From positions 1 through 64,000 of the forward strand of contig NZ_JBEMAR010000005.1 in the NCBI RefSeq assembly GCF_040274945.1: a stretch of DNA of 64,000 nt. Direction: 5' to 3'. The position numbers and the translations under genes are program-made. Within the stretch, counting starts at the first letter, position 1. The number at the start of each line of letters is the position of its first letter. Below the pieces are notes generated by a model that worked only from the letters and a program-made list of their open reading frames with translations, searched no databases and had not been told where the DNA came from. The stretch comes from Carnobacterium_B sp040274945 (lineage in GTDB: Bacteria > Bacillota > Bacilli > Lactobacillales > Carnobacteriaceae). Below, piece by piece: positions 43,400 through 52,530 of this stretch.

Positions 43400-45928
43400 A
43401 TGGCTAATTTTTTACGTAACTTAATTGAGAACGATAAAAAAGAATTAAAAAGCTTAAGCAAAATTGCTAAGCAAGTTGAAGAACTTGCGGATGAAATGGC
43501 TAATTTGTCTGATGATGAATTAAAAGCAAAAACACCTGCATTTAGGAAAAGATACCAAGAGGGTGAAACGTTAGATGCTTTACTGCCTGAGGCTTTTGCG
43601 GTTGTTAGAGAAGCGGCTAAACGTGTACTAGGATTGTATCCCTACCACGTACAATTAATGGGTGGGGTCACATTGCATCGTGGAAACATTCCTGAGATGA
43701 AAACTGGTGAAGGTAAAACGTTAACAGCAACAATGCCTGTTTATTTAAATGCGTTAACAGGAGAAGGTGTGCACGTTGTAACCGTAAATGAATATTTATC
43801 TAGTCGTGACGCTACTGAAATGGGAGAGTTGTATGAATGGTTAGGCTTAACAGTAGGCTTAAACTTAAATTCAAAATCTTCAGAAGAAAAACGTGAAGCT
43901 TATCTAGCGGATGTTATGTACAGTACGAATAACGAATTAGGATTTGATTACCTTAGAGATAATATGGTTGTTTACAAAGAACAGATGGTTCAAAGGCCAT
44001 TGAATTATGCGATTGTCGATGAAGTCGATTCTATTTTAATTGATGAAGCTAGAACACCATTGATCATTTCAGGTCAAGCAGCGAAATCGACAGCTCTATA
44101 CAATCGAACAGATTTCTTTGTTAAAGGATTGAAAGAGGAAGAAGACTTCACAATTGACATTCCTTCTAAGACGATTGCTTTAACAGAAACTGGAATTGAG
44201 AAAGCTGAAAAAACGTTTAGAATAGATAATTTGTATGATGTGGAAAACCAGGCGTTGACACACCATATTGATCAAGCTTTGAGAGCTAACTTTATTATGC
44301 ATCATGACGTAGATTATGTTATCCAAGACGGTAAAGTAATGATCGTAGACCAGTTTACTGGTCGTATTATGGAAGGTCGTCGCTATTCTGACGGCTTGCA
44401 CCAAGCTATTGAAGCCAAAGAAAATGTAGAAATACAAAATGAATCAAAAACAATGGCGAATATAACGTTCCAAAACTACTTCCGTATGTATAGAAAATTA
44501 GCAGGTATGACAGGTACAGCTAAAACAGAAGAAGAAGAGTTTCGTGAAATTTACAACATTCACGTAGTATCTATACCAACAAATAAACCATTGATTCGTG
44601 ATGATAAACCAGATTTACTTTACCCAACATTGGAAAGCAAATACCATGCTGTAGTTGAAGAAATTAAAGAACGACATGCTAATGGACAGCCAGTATTGGT
44701 AGGTACGGTAGCGGTTGAAACTTCTGAACTAATAGCTGGTTATTTAAGAAAAAATAATATTCCTCATCAAGTTTTGAATGCTAAAAATCACTTTAAAGAA
44801 GCTGAAATCATTACAAATGCTGGTCAAAAAGGCGCAGTCACCATTGCGACCAACATGGCTGGACGTGGGACAGATATTAAATTAGGTGCAGGCGTTCGTG
44901 AAGTAGGTGGACTATGTGTTATTGGTACAGAACGACACGAATCACGTCGTATTGATAATCAATTGCGTGGACGTTCTGGACGACAAGGAGATCCTGGTGT
45001 TACTCAATTTTATCTTTCATTAGAAGACGAATTAATGAAGAGGTTTGGTTCGGAACGTATCCAAGCTGTTCTTGAACGCCTTAAAGTGAGTGAAGAAGAT
45101 GCTGTAATCCAAAGTAAAATGATTTCACGTCAAGTTGAATCTGCTCAAAAACGTGTGGAAGGAAACAACTATGATACACGTAAAAATGTTTTGCAGTATG
45201 ATGATGTTATGCGTGAACAACGCGAAATTATGTACAATCAACGACTTGAAGTGATCATGGCTGAAGATTCATTGAAACATGTCACTGTTCCAATGATCCA
45301 ACGCACAATAGCACGCATTGTACAAATCAATACCCAAGGACCAAAAGAAGAATGGAAATTACAAACTATTCTTGATTTTGCACAGGCTTCGCTGGTTCAC
45401 CCAGACGACATTTCAATGAGTGATTTAGAAGGTAAAACAGTTGAAGAAATTGAAACAGTCTTACTGGAAGCTGCAAAATCAATCTATGCTGAAAAAGAGA
45501 AACAATTAAATGGTAAAGAACAAGTTCTAGAATTTGAAAAAGTTGTGATCTTACGTGTAGTGGATAGCAAATGGACAGAGCACATTGATACAATGGAACA
45601 ACTGCGCCAAGGTATTGGTTTGCGTGCATATGGTCAAAGCAATCCCTTAGTTGAGTATCAAGCAGAAGGATTCAAATTGTTTGAAGAAATGATTGGTTCT
45701 ATTGATTACGAAGTGACTCGTCTATTAATGAAATCACAAATTCGTCAAAACTTGCAAAGAGAACAAGTTGCCAAAGGAACAACGGCACGTTCAACAGGTG
45801 ACGGACAAGTTGTTAAAGAAGCTCAAAAAAAACCAATGAAAATAGACAGTTCAAAAGTAGGACGTAATGATCCTTGTCCATGCGGAAGCGGTAAAAAATA
45901 TAAAAATTGTCATGGAAAATTGGATTAA
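43400..45928 (+). CDS. secA: Protein translocase ATPase SecA
   Basis: 842 residues. Motor of the Sec pathway at the membrane. Walker A is EMKTGEGKTLTA (about residues 97-108), DEVDSILIDEART is the Walker B region, and GRGTDIKLG and LRGRSGRQGDPG belong to nucleotide-binding fold 2. The C-terminus is the zinc-binding CPCGSGKKYKNCHG tail, which binds SecB or other partners and lipids. GGGGAGAAAG site before ATG 43400. Followed by prfB, as in many Firmicutes. Confidence 0.98.
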   Translation: MANFLRNLIENDKKELKSLSKIAKQVEELADEMANLSDDELKAKTPAFRKRYQEGETLDALLPEAFAVVREAAKRVLGLYPYHVQLMGGVTLHRGNIPEMKTGEGKTLTATMPVYLNALTGEGVHVVTVNEYLSSRDATEMGELYEWLGLTVGLNLNSKSSEEKREAYLADVMYSTNNELGFDYLRDNMVVYKEQMVQRPLNYAIVDEVDSILIDEARTPLIISGQAAKSTALYNRTDFFVKGLKEEEDFTIDIPSKTIALTETGIEKAEKTFRIDNLYDVENQALTHHIDQALRANFIMHHDVDYVIQDGKVMIVDQFTGRIMEGRRYSDGLHQAIEAKENVEIQNESKTMANITFQNYFRMYRKLAGMTGTAKTEEEEFREIYNIHVVSIPTNKPLIRDDKPDLLYPTLESKYHAVVEEIKERHANGQPVLVGTVAVETSELIAGYLRKNNIPHQVLNAKNHFKEAEIITNAGQKGAVTIATNMAGRGTDIKLGAGVREVGGLCVIGTERHESRRIDNQLRGRSGRQGDPGVTQFYLSLEDELMKRFGSERIQAVLERLKVSEEDAVIQSKMISRQVESAQKRVEGNNYDTRKNVLQYDDVMREQREIMYNQRLEVIMAEDSLKHVTVPMIQRTIARIVQINTQGPKEEWKLQTILDFAQASLVHPDDISMSDLEGKTVEEIETVLLEAAKSIYAEKEKQLNGKEQVLEFEKVVILRVVDSKWTEHIDTMEQLRQGIGLRAYGQSNPLVEYQAEGFKLFEEMIGSIDYEVTRLLMKSQIRQNLQREQVAKGTTARSTGDGQVVKEAQKKPMKIDSSKVGRNDPCPCGSGKKYKNCHGKLD

Positions 45929-45981
45929 ACACGCCATTAATGGTTCATTCAATTGCCACATCAACTAAAAAATATAATATA

Positions 45982-46020
45982 GGAAAGAACACGATTTGTA
46001 AGATGAGTCGTGTTCTTTCT
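45982..46020 (+). terminator. Hairpin between secA and prfB
   Basis: GAAAGAACACGA pairs with TCGTGTTCTTTC, but only a short T-rich tail follows. It may be a weak terminator or an RNA processing/stability element between secA and prfB. Confidence 0.55.
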
Positions 46021-46037
46021 AAATTGGAGTGAAGAAA

Positions 46038-47151
46038 ATGGAATTAAGTGATATTAGAAATAATTTAGAAACTGCGGATAAAAAAATAAACGGTTTTGGG
46101 AGGTCTCTTTGACTTAGAAACATTAGAAAGAGACATTGCTGAATACAATGATAGGATGACAGAACCAACATTTTGGGATGACGCTCAAAAAGCTCAAGCG
46201 ATTATCAATGAAGCAAATGAATTGAAAGAAAAATACAATCAATATAAAGACCTTTTAACTGAAAAAGAGGAATTAGACCTACTACTAGAGATGGTAAAAG
46301 AAGAAAATGATGAAGAACTAGTAAAAGAATTGGATAGTAAAATCAATCCCTTCCTAGATAAACTAGATCAATATGAGCTGGATTTACTATTGAGTGATCC
46401 ATATGATAAGAATAATGCGATTATTGAACTACATCCAGGAGCAGGTGGAACTGAATCACAAGATTGGGGCAATATGCTGCTTAGAATGTACACACGCTGG
46501 GCTGAAAAAAAAGGATTTAAGATTGAGACGCTAGATTACCAAGCAGGTGATGAGGCTGGAATTAAAAGTGTAACATTGCTTATTAAAGGAATGAATGCTT
46601 ATGGTTATTTGAAAGCTGAAAAAGGCGTTCATCGTTTAGTCCGAATTTCCCCATTTGATTCTGCAGGGCGCAGACATACCTCATTTGTTTCAATTGATGT
46701 TGTGCCAGAGCTAGATGACAGTGTGGATATAAAAATCAATTCGGATGATTTAAAAGTGGATACCTATCGGGCAAGTGGAGCAGGTGGACAGCACATTAAT
46801 ACAACAGATTCAGCTGTTCGAATCACTCATATGCCAACTGGAGTTGTAGTGGCTAGTCAAGCACAACGTTCACAATTAAAAAATAGAGAACAAGCAATGA
46901 GTATGTTAAAAGCAAAATTATACCAACTTGAAGTAGAAGAACATGAAAAAGAGATGGCCGCTATTAGGGGTGAACAATTAGAAATTGGTTGGGGCTCACA
47001 AATTAGATCTTATGTCTTCCATCCCTATTCAATGGTGAAAGATCATCGTACAAATTATGAAACAGGCAATGTCAGTCAGGTTATGGACGGTGGAATTGAT
47101 CCATTTATACAGACTTATCTGAGAAGTAAAATCTCAACAACTGAAGAATAA
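46038..47151 (+). CDS. prfB: Peptide chain release factor 2 with programmed +1 frameshift
   Basis: 370 residues when read as 46038-46109 joined to 46111-47151. RF2 releases peptides at UGA and UAA. The first 24 codons run from ATG 46038 to CTT, then an in-frame TGA (46110-46112); shifting +1 on CTT TGA C continues in the GAC frame. A Shine-Dalgarno-like GGGAGG (46098-46103) stands just upstream, as in the classic site. Motifs: stop-codon recognition SPF (RISPFDSAGRR) and the catalytic GGQ in SGAGGQHINTTDSAVR. This is autoregulation by RF2 level, not a mutation. Confidence 0.97.
46098..46113 (+). promoter_or_regulatory. prfB programmed frameshift site
   Basis: GGGAGG, then TCT CTT TGA C: a Shine-Dalgarno-like element, slippery CTT, stop codon TGA and the favourable following C. 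When RF2 is scarce, the ribosome pauses at TGA and shifts +1. Confidence 0.95.
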
Positions 47152-47162
47152 TGAAGAAAAGT

Positions 47163-47209
47163 CAAAATTCCGACAAATTTAGCCAAGTTGTCAGAATTTT
47201 GGTTTTTTT
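47163..47209 (+). terminator. Terminator after prfB
   Basis: CAAAATTCCGACAA pairs with TTGTCAGAATTTTG with one mismatch, then seven T. The 195 bases after it, to the ftsE promoter, hold no recognisable feature. Confidence 0.85.
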
Positions 47210-47404
47210 GTTTGTAATAAAAGAAATCTATTGAATCCCAAAATAAGAGCTGAATAAAAGGCTAAGTGGTAGATTTCATCCTTAATAAAGCGGATTTTAT
47301 AATTTTTTTTAAAAAAAAGGCTGAAAATCGTTCAACACATGCAAATAAGACAGTAACGTTACAAAAAGAATACAGAATGAAATAAATTTGTAAAGTAAAT
47401 ACAA

Positions 47405-47432
47405 CTGACAGAATTTTTTATAATGCTATAAT
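47405..47432 (+). promoter_or_regulatory. Promoter of the ftsE operon
   Basis: CTGACA (47405-47410), a 16-base spacer and TATAAT (47427-47432). The leader to ftsE is about 80 bases and ends in an AGGTGA ribosome site. Confidence 0.6.
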
Positions 47433-47519
47433 GATTAAGCATTGAGGCAAAATACCCATGGCGGTAGAATAAACACCTGAATTGTGTGTTAGAAACTAAA
47501 AAAGTTAGGTGATAAAAAA

Positions 47520-48206
47520 ATGATTGAAATGCAAAACGTCTACAAGAAGTATCCTAACGGGATTACAGCAATTAATGGTTTATCTGTTCGTATAGAGCCA
47601 GGTGAATTTGTATATGTTGTCGGACCTAGTGGAGCTGGTAAATCAACTTTTATAAAAATGATTTATCGTGAAGAAAAAGCAACTAAAGGAACAATTAAAG
47701 TCGGAGATTTTGATTTAATGACGATTAAAGAAAAAAACATTCCTTTTTTAAGACGTTATGTTGGAGTTGTTTTTCAAGATTTTAAATTACTTCCAAAGTT
47801 AACAGTTTATGAAAACATTGCCTATGCAATGGAAGTTGTCGAAAAAAATCCTAAAGCTATTCAAAAAAGAGTATTAGAAGTTCTCGAACTAGTCGGTTTA
47901 AAACACAAGGTGCGTATGTTTCCTAATGAATTATCGGGTGGAGAGCAACAGCGAATTGCCATCGCAAGAGCCATTGCAAATACTCCTCATATCTTAATTG
48001 CAGATGAGCCAACAGGGAACCTTGATCCAGATACATCATGGGAAATCATGAAAATTTTGGAAGAAATCAGCAATCAAGGAACAACCGTGATTATGGCAAC
48101 TCATAATAGTCAAATCGTTAACGTTGTTAAACACCGTGTACTTGCGGTTGAGAATGGACGTATTGTCCGAGATCAATTGGAAGGAGATTACGGTTATGAA
48201 GCCTAG
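47520..48206 (+). CDS. ftsE: Cell-division ATP-binding protein FtsE
   Basis: 228 residues, ABC ATPase. Walker A GPSGAGKST (about 37-45), signature LSGGEQQRIA, Walker B ILIADEPTGNLDP. With FtsX it transmits ATP hydrolysis across the membrane to activate a peptidoglycan hydrolase. ftsX starts inside its last codons. The NlpC/P60 protein two genes downstream is the likely target. Confidence 0.96.
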   Translation: MIEMQNVYKKYPNGITAINGLSVRIEPGEFVYVVGPSGAGKSTFIKMIYREEKATKGTIKVGDFDLMTIKEKNIPFLRRYVGVVFQDFKLLPKLTVYENIAYAMEVVEKNPKAIQKRVLEVLELVGLKHKVRMFPNELSGGEQQRIAIARAIANTPHILIADEPTGNLDPDTSWEIMKILEEISNQGTTVIMATHNSQIVNVVKHRVLAVENGRIVRDQLEGDYGYEA

Positions 48207-49083
48207 AACAGCAAAAAGACATGTTATTGATAGTTTTAAAAGTTTGAAAAGAAATGGTTGGATGTCACTTGCAGCTATTAGTGCTGTAACAGTAACTCTA
48301 CTATTAGTTGGATCATTTATTGCTATGTTGATGAACGTAAACAAGCTAGCTACTGATATTGAAAATGATGTAAGTGTTAGAGTGTATATTGATTTAGCCG
48401 CAAATGAAGAACAACAAAAACAATTACAATCAGAATTAGAAACGCTTGATAATGTGGAGTCGGTTGAATTTTCAAGTCGTGAAGATGAATTAGAGCAAGT
48501 AGTCGGCAGTTATGGTGATGAATTTAATTTATTTGATGGAGACGATAATCCTTTATATGATGTATATATTGTGAATACAGATGCTCCAGAAAATACAGCA
48601 CCTGTTGCAAAACAGATTGAAGAGTTAGATTATGTCACTCAAGTCAATTATGGTGGAGCAACTGCAGATAACTTATTTAAAACGATGAATACGGTTCGTA
48701 ATGTTGGAGCGGTGGTCATTGTAGCTTTGATCCTGACAGCTGTATTTTTAATTTCAAATACGATTCGAATTACGATTTTTTCACGCCGTACTGAGATTGA
48801 AATTATGAAATTAGTCGGTGCAACAAATTGGTATATCAGATGGCCTTTCTTAATAGAAGGAGCTTTAATAGGACTGATTGGTGCAATCATACCAGTAACG
48901 ATTTTGAGTTTTGTATACATTGCATCATTTGATGTATTAACAGATTTCTTAGCTGGTACGTACTTTGCACTTCTAACACCAAATCCATTCTTATACCAAG
49001 TTGGCGGATTAATGTTGGCAATTGGAATTATTATCGGTGCAATCGGATCATTCATGTCAATTAGAAAATTCTTGAAAGTATAA
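48196..49083 (+). CDS. ftsX: Cell-division protein FtsX
   Basis: 295 residues. An N-terminal membrane segment (about 22-44), an extracellular loop (45-165) that docks the hydrolase, then three membrane segments with the FtsX-domain turn IFSRRTEIEIMKLVGAT. Start ATG 48196 overlaps the ftsE end by 11 bases and is preceded by GGAG; longer in-frame starts have no support. Confidence 0.95.
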   Translation: MKPRTAKRHVIDSFKSLKRNGWMSLAAISAVTVTLLLVGSFIAMLMNVNKLATDIENDVSVRVYIDLAANEEQQKQLQSELETLDNVESVEFSSREDELEQVVGSYGDEFNLFDGDDNPLYDVYIVNTDAPENTAPVAKQIEELDYVTQVNYGGATADNLFKTMNTVRNVGAVVIVALILTAVFLISNTIRITIFSRRTEIEIMKLVGATNWYIRWPFLIEGALIGLIGAIIPVTILSFVYIASFDVLTDFLAGTYFALLTPNPFLYQVGGLMLAIGIIIGAIGSFMSIRKFLKV

Positions 49084-49137
49084 TTATTTTAACTAAAGAC
49101 AAAAACTAAACTATTTGGGAAAACGGGGGATACAAAA

Positions 49138-50346
49138 TTGAATAAAAAGTTCATTAATATAGCATTAGTTGCAGCATTGGGTTTTTCAACCTATGTTGCA
49201 CCTATGACAGCATTTGCAAGTACAGATGAGGATATCCAAACATCTACAGAAAAATTGGTTGATCTTGAAAAGAAAGAAGCTTCAGCAGAATCTCAATTAG
49301 CAACCATTACAGCAACCATCACTGATAACGAAAATAATGCGGAATCATTGATGGCTGAAATGAAAGAAACACAAACAAGTTTAAAAGAATTGGAAACGGA
49401 AGTTTCTGATTTGACTACTGCTATTGAGCAACGCGAAGCTAAATTACAAGATCAAGTACGCTCTGTACAAGTTGATGGAGATAATCAAAATTATGTGGAT
49501 TTTGTACTAAATGCTGACTCAATTGCTGATATTATTGGACGCGCTGATGTCGTTTCCCAAATTGTATCTGCAAATCAAGATTTAGTAAAAGCTCAAGCAA
49601 CTGATAAAGAAGCTGTAGCTTCAAAACAAAAAGAGACTGAAAAAAAAGCTGAAGAGCAAACTTTATTGGCTGCAAAATTAGAGGCTTCTAAGACTGATTT
49701 GGAACAACAAAAATTAGAAAAAGAAGCAGTTGTTGCATCTATTGCTGCTGAAAAATCTATTGTTACAAATGAAAAAGAAAAATTTCTAGCTGTTAAAGCA
49801 GCAGCTGAAAAAGGTGCAGAAGAACTAGCACTTGTTAAAACAACGTCTTCTGTTAAAAATACTAATTCAGAAACAGTTGAACTAGTAAGTTCTGAAAGCA
49901 AAGCAAATGAAGCTTCAGAATTAACAGCTAAACCAGTTGAAACAAAAAAAGCAGCTTCAACAACCGCTGCAACTTCTTCAAATGGTTCATGGGCAACAAT
50001 CAAAAATGCAGCCTATGGGGTTCTTGGAACACCGTATCTTTATGGTGGAACAACTACCAGCGGTTTTGACTGTTCTGGTTTTACTAGCTATGCATTTGCA
50101 GCAGCTGGTATCAATCTTCCACGTACAGCAGGTGCTCAATATGCAGCTTCAACAAAGATTTCGCAATCTGAAGCACAACCTGGTGATTTAGTATTCTTTA
50201 ACCAAACAGGAAGTATTGATCATGTAGCTATCTATCTTGGAAACAATCAATTCATTGGTTCACAATCTTCAAAAGGTGTTTCAGTTGCAACGATTAGTCA
50301 AGCTTATTGGGCTCAATACCTAGTTGGTTTTGGCCGTATAAACTAA
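49138..50346 (+). CDS. Secreted coiled-coil NlpC/P60 peptidoglycan hydrolase (CwlO/SagA-like)
   Basis: 402 residues. Sec signal peptide with cleavage likely after PMTAFA (residue 27). A long Glu/Lys/Ala-rich coiled coil (about 30-230) and a low-complexity linker lead to a C-terminal NlpC/P60 domain. Catalytic Cys312 lies in DCSGF and His362 in IDHVAIYLG. The third polar residue is not obvious. CwlO/PcsB-type proteins are activated by FtsEX through the coiled coil; this gene lies directly after ftsX, so it is probably the partner. PcsB has a CHAP domain instead. Start TTG 49138 behind ACGGGGGA. Confidence 0.93.
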   Translation: MNKKFINIALVAALGFSTYVAPMTAFASTDEDIQTSTEKLVDLEKKEASAESQLATITATITDNENNAESLMAEMKETQTSLKELETEVSDLTTAIEQREAKLQDQVRSVQVDGDNQNYVDFVLNADSIADIIGRADVVSQIVSANQDLVKAQATDKEAVASKQKETEKKAEEQTLLAAKLEASKTDLEQQKLEKEAVVASIAAEKSIVTNEKEKFLAVKAAAEKGAEELALVKTTSSVKNTNSETVELVSSESKANEASELTAKPVETKKAASTTAATSSNGSWATIKNAAYGVLGTPYLYGGTTTSGFDCSGFTSYAFAAAGINLPRTAGAQYAASTKISQSEAQPGDLVFFNQTGSIDHVAIYLGNNQFIGSQSSKGVSVATISQAYWAQYLVGFGRIN

Positions 50347-50397
50347 TCACTTAATAAAATACAGAATTTTATTCTGACCGTTTCCCAAAAACGTTTT

Positions 50398-50439
50398 AAA
50401 CCAATCGCTAACATCGTGTTAGTGATTGGTTTTTTTTTA
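50398..50439 (+). terminator. Terminator after the NlpC/P60 gene
   Basis: AAACCAATCGCTAACA pairs with TGTTAGTGATTGGTTT with one wobble, then a run of T. Confidence 0.92.
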
Positions 50440-50574
50440 GATAAAAAAAGAAATATAGGGTATAAACTGCTTTTTATTGTAAAAATCATGTAAACTATAT
50501 TTAGAAATAGATAAATTCATGATTATATTGATTTAGTTTGATAAAATAGAAAAGAAGAGAAGGAGTAGATGCAA

Positions 50575-51753
50575 ATGGCAGCAAATTTTTTAATTGCGCT
50601 AGTGCTGTTTTTTATCCAACCTACATTTTTAGTGGGTTTAGTTTTTGCAATTTGGACAAGTCACCGTCGGATCAACCATGAAAGAAGTAATCATCGTGTA
50701 GCTGTTTATAATACATTGTACGAAATTAAAAATTATTTACTTTTAGGGCTTCTTTCTGGGTTGATTGGTTCAATACTTTTAACCGTTGTTGGTATTCCAG
50801 TTACAATGGACTGGATTATTGTGTATCAAATTGTAACAATTCTGAGCTTGGTTGTTGGTTATCGATTTGTTCATCCGATATTTACAGTTTCAATAAGTTC
50901 ATTAATTCTTTTAGGACTACCATTAGTTTTAGACAGTCTTGATTTTTCTTTTATACCGAATAACTGGTACCAGCCTTTAAGTCAAAGCGAATTTATTGGT
51001 ATGCCATTATTTATGAATAGCTTTATTATTCTTATTCTTTTATTAGGGGCTTCTATTGTTACCATTAAAAGAAAAGCGAATACTCATTTATCTGCCCGCT
51101 TTTTAAAAACAAAACGCGGAAAACGGATTGCGAAATATCCGATAAAACCTTTTTGGGTCATGCCATTGTTATTAGTTGTTCCAGGTGAAGGTTTTCAAGC
51201 ATTCTTTAGCTGGTGGCCAGTCTTTTCAATCGGAAACGAATTGTATTCTTTCTTTTGGTTGCCGATTTTAATTGGTTTTCAATTCACTATCCAATCTCAA
51301 GTGCCAAAAGCTGCTGTTTCCAAGTTAGTTAATGATTTAGTAGTCATAACAGGAGTGGCAGTAATGATTGCCATAGCTTCCATTTGGATTCCTTATGCTC
51401 CAATTTTTGGATTTGTGTTCTTGATTATTGGTGGAGGGATTGTATTATATCGTCATCGTAAACGAGAAAAAAATTGGAGTGTCCTTTTTGGACCAGCTGA
51501 AAATGGGATAAAAATTATTGGTATTCGTCCAGATACGCCAGCGGAAAAAATGAATTTAGTCGTTGGAGACACAATTGTTTATTGCAACAATTTGCCTATT
51601 GAAACTGAATCTGACTTTTATCAAGCATTATCAAAGAACAGTGTCTATTGTCATTTGAAAGTTAGAGGTGTAGATGGTGAACTTCGTTTAACTGAAACAG
51701 CTATTTATGCAGACTCTCCTCATGAAATTGGCGTAGTGATCTTAGAAAAGTAG
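50575..51753 (+). CDS. Polytopic membrane protein with C-terminal PDZ domain (MinJ-like)
   Basis: 392 residues. About seven or eight membrane segments up to residue 285, then a cytosolic PDZ domain (about 305-392, with IIGIRPDTPAEKMNLVVGDTI). Size and layout match B. subtilis MinJ, which links DivIVA to MinD, and B. subtilis minJ also lies just after ftsEX. Homology to MinJ is inferred from architecture and place. AAGGAG fits ATG 50575 better than ATG 50569. Confidence 0.78.
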   Translation: MAANFLIALVLFFIQPTFLVGLVFAIWTSHRRINHERSNHRVAVYNTLYEIKNYLLLGLLSGLIGSILLTVVGIPVTMDWIIVYQIVTILSLVVGYRFVHPIFTVSISSLILLGLPLVLDSLDFSFIPNNWYQPLSQSEFIGMPLFMNSFIILILLLGASIVTIKRKANTHLSARFLKTKRGKRIAKYPIKPFWVMPLLLVVPGEGFQAFFSWWPVFSIGNELYSFFWLPILIGFQFTIQSQVPKAAVSKLVNDLVVITGVAVMIAIASIWIPYAPIFGFVFLIIGGGIVLYRHRKREKNWSVLFGPAENGIKIIGIRPDTPAEKMNLVVGDTIVYCNNLPIETESDFYQALSKNSVYCHLKVRGVDGELRLTETAIYADSPHEIGVVILEK

Positions 51754-51801
51754 GTTAAAGCACGAGGGGAAAATTAAAAATATCAATATAGGCGGGATAA
51801 A

Positions 51802-52530
51802 ATGAAAAAAGTATTAATTGTCGATGATGAACAATCTATTTTAACATTGTTAGCTTTTAATCTGGAAAAAGAGGGTTATCAAGTAGATACAGCTTTGGAT
51901 GGTTTAGAAGGATACGAAATGGCTGTAGCTCACCCGTATGATTTTATTATTTTAGATTTAATGCTTCCGTCAATGGGCGGAATGGATATCTGCAAAAAAT
52001 TGCGACAAGAAAAAATTGAAGCGCCAATTATGATGCTAACAGCTAAAGATGATGAACTTGAAAAAATTATCGGTCTTGAATTAGGTGCAGATGATTATAT
52101 GACCAAACCATTTAGTCCGCGTGAAGTACTTGCAAGAATGAAAGCTATTATGAGACGAATGAGCAGTAAGAGCAATGTGGAAGAAGCTTTAAAAGAAGCT
52201 AATAATACAGCAGAACAGGATGAATTGATTAAAGTAGGAGATATCCAAATAGATCCTAGCCAGTATGAAGTGATTGTAAGAGGAGAAAAGATAGATGTTA
52301 CTCCTAAAGAATTTGAATTACTGATGTATATGATCAAACGAATCAATCGGATTCTCAGCAGAGAACAATTGTTGGATGCAATATGGAACTTTGATTATGC
52401 AGGTGAAACCCGAATTGTTGATGTTCACATTAGTCACTTAAGAGAAAAAATAGAAGTAGACACAAAAAATCCTGCTTATATTCGAACAGTAAGAGGTTTT
52501 GGCTATAAATTTGAGGCTCCAAAAAAATGA
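51802..52530 (+). CDS. phoP: Phosphate-regulon response regulator PhoP (OmpR family)
   Basis: 242 residues. Receiver domain with DD at 8-9, phospho-acceptor Asp52 in ILDLMLPS and Lys in MTKPF; then a winged-helix DNA-binding domain (about 140-240, ending RTVRGFGYKFE). Placed directly before two pst operons whose promoters carry PhoP boxes, so it is named PhoP rather than a generic regulator. Its stop overlaps the phoR start. Confidence 0.93.
   Translation: MKKVLIVDDEQSILTLLAFNLEKEGYQVDTALDGLEGYEMAVAHPYDFIILDLMLPSMGGMDICKKLRQEKIEAPIMMLTAKDDELEKIIGLELGADDYMTKPFSPREVLARMKAIMRRMSSKSNVEEALKEANNTAEQDELIKVGDIQIDPSQYEVIVRGEKIDVTPKEFELLMYMIKRINRILSREQLLDAIWNFDYAGETRIVDVHISHLREKIEVDTKNPAYIRTVRGFGYKFEAPKK

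Noticed and set aside
46038..46112. prfB as a pseudogene broken by an early TGA
   Set aside because: The SD-like element and CTT TGA C match the known programmed frameshift; the rest of the gene is intact.
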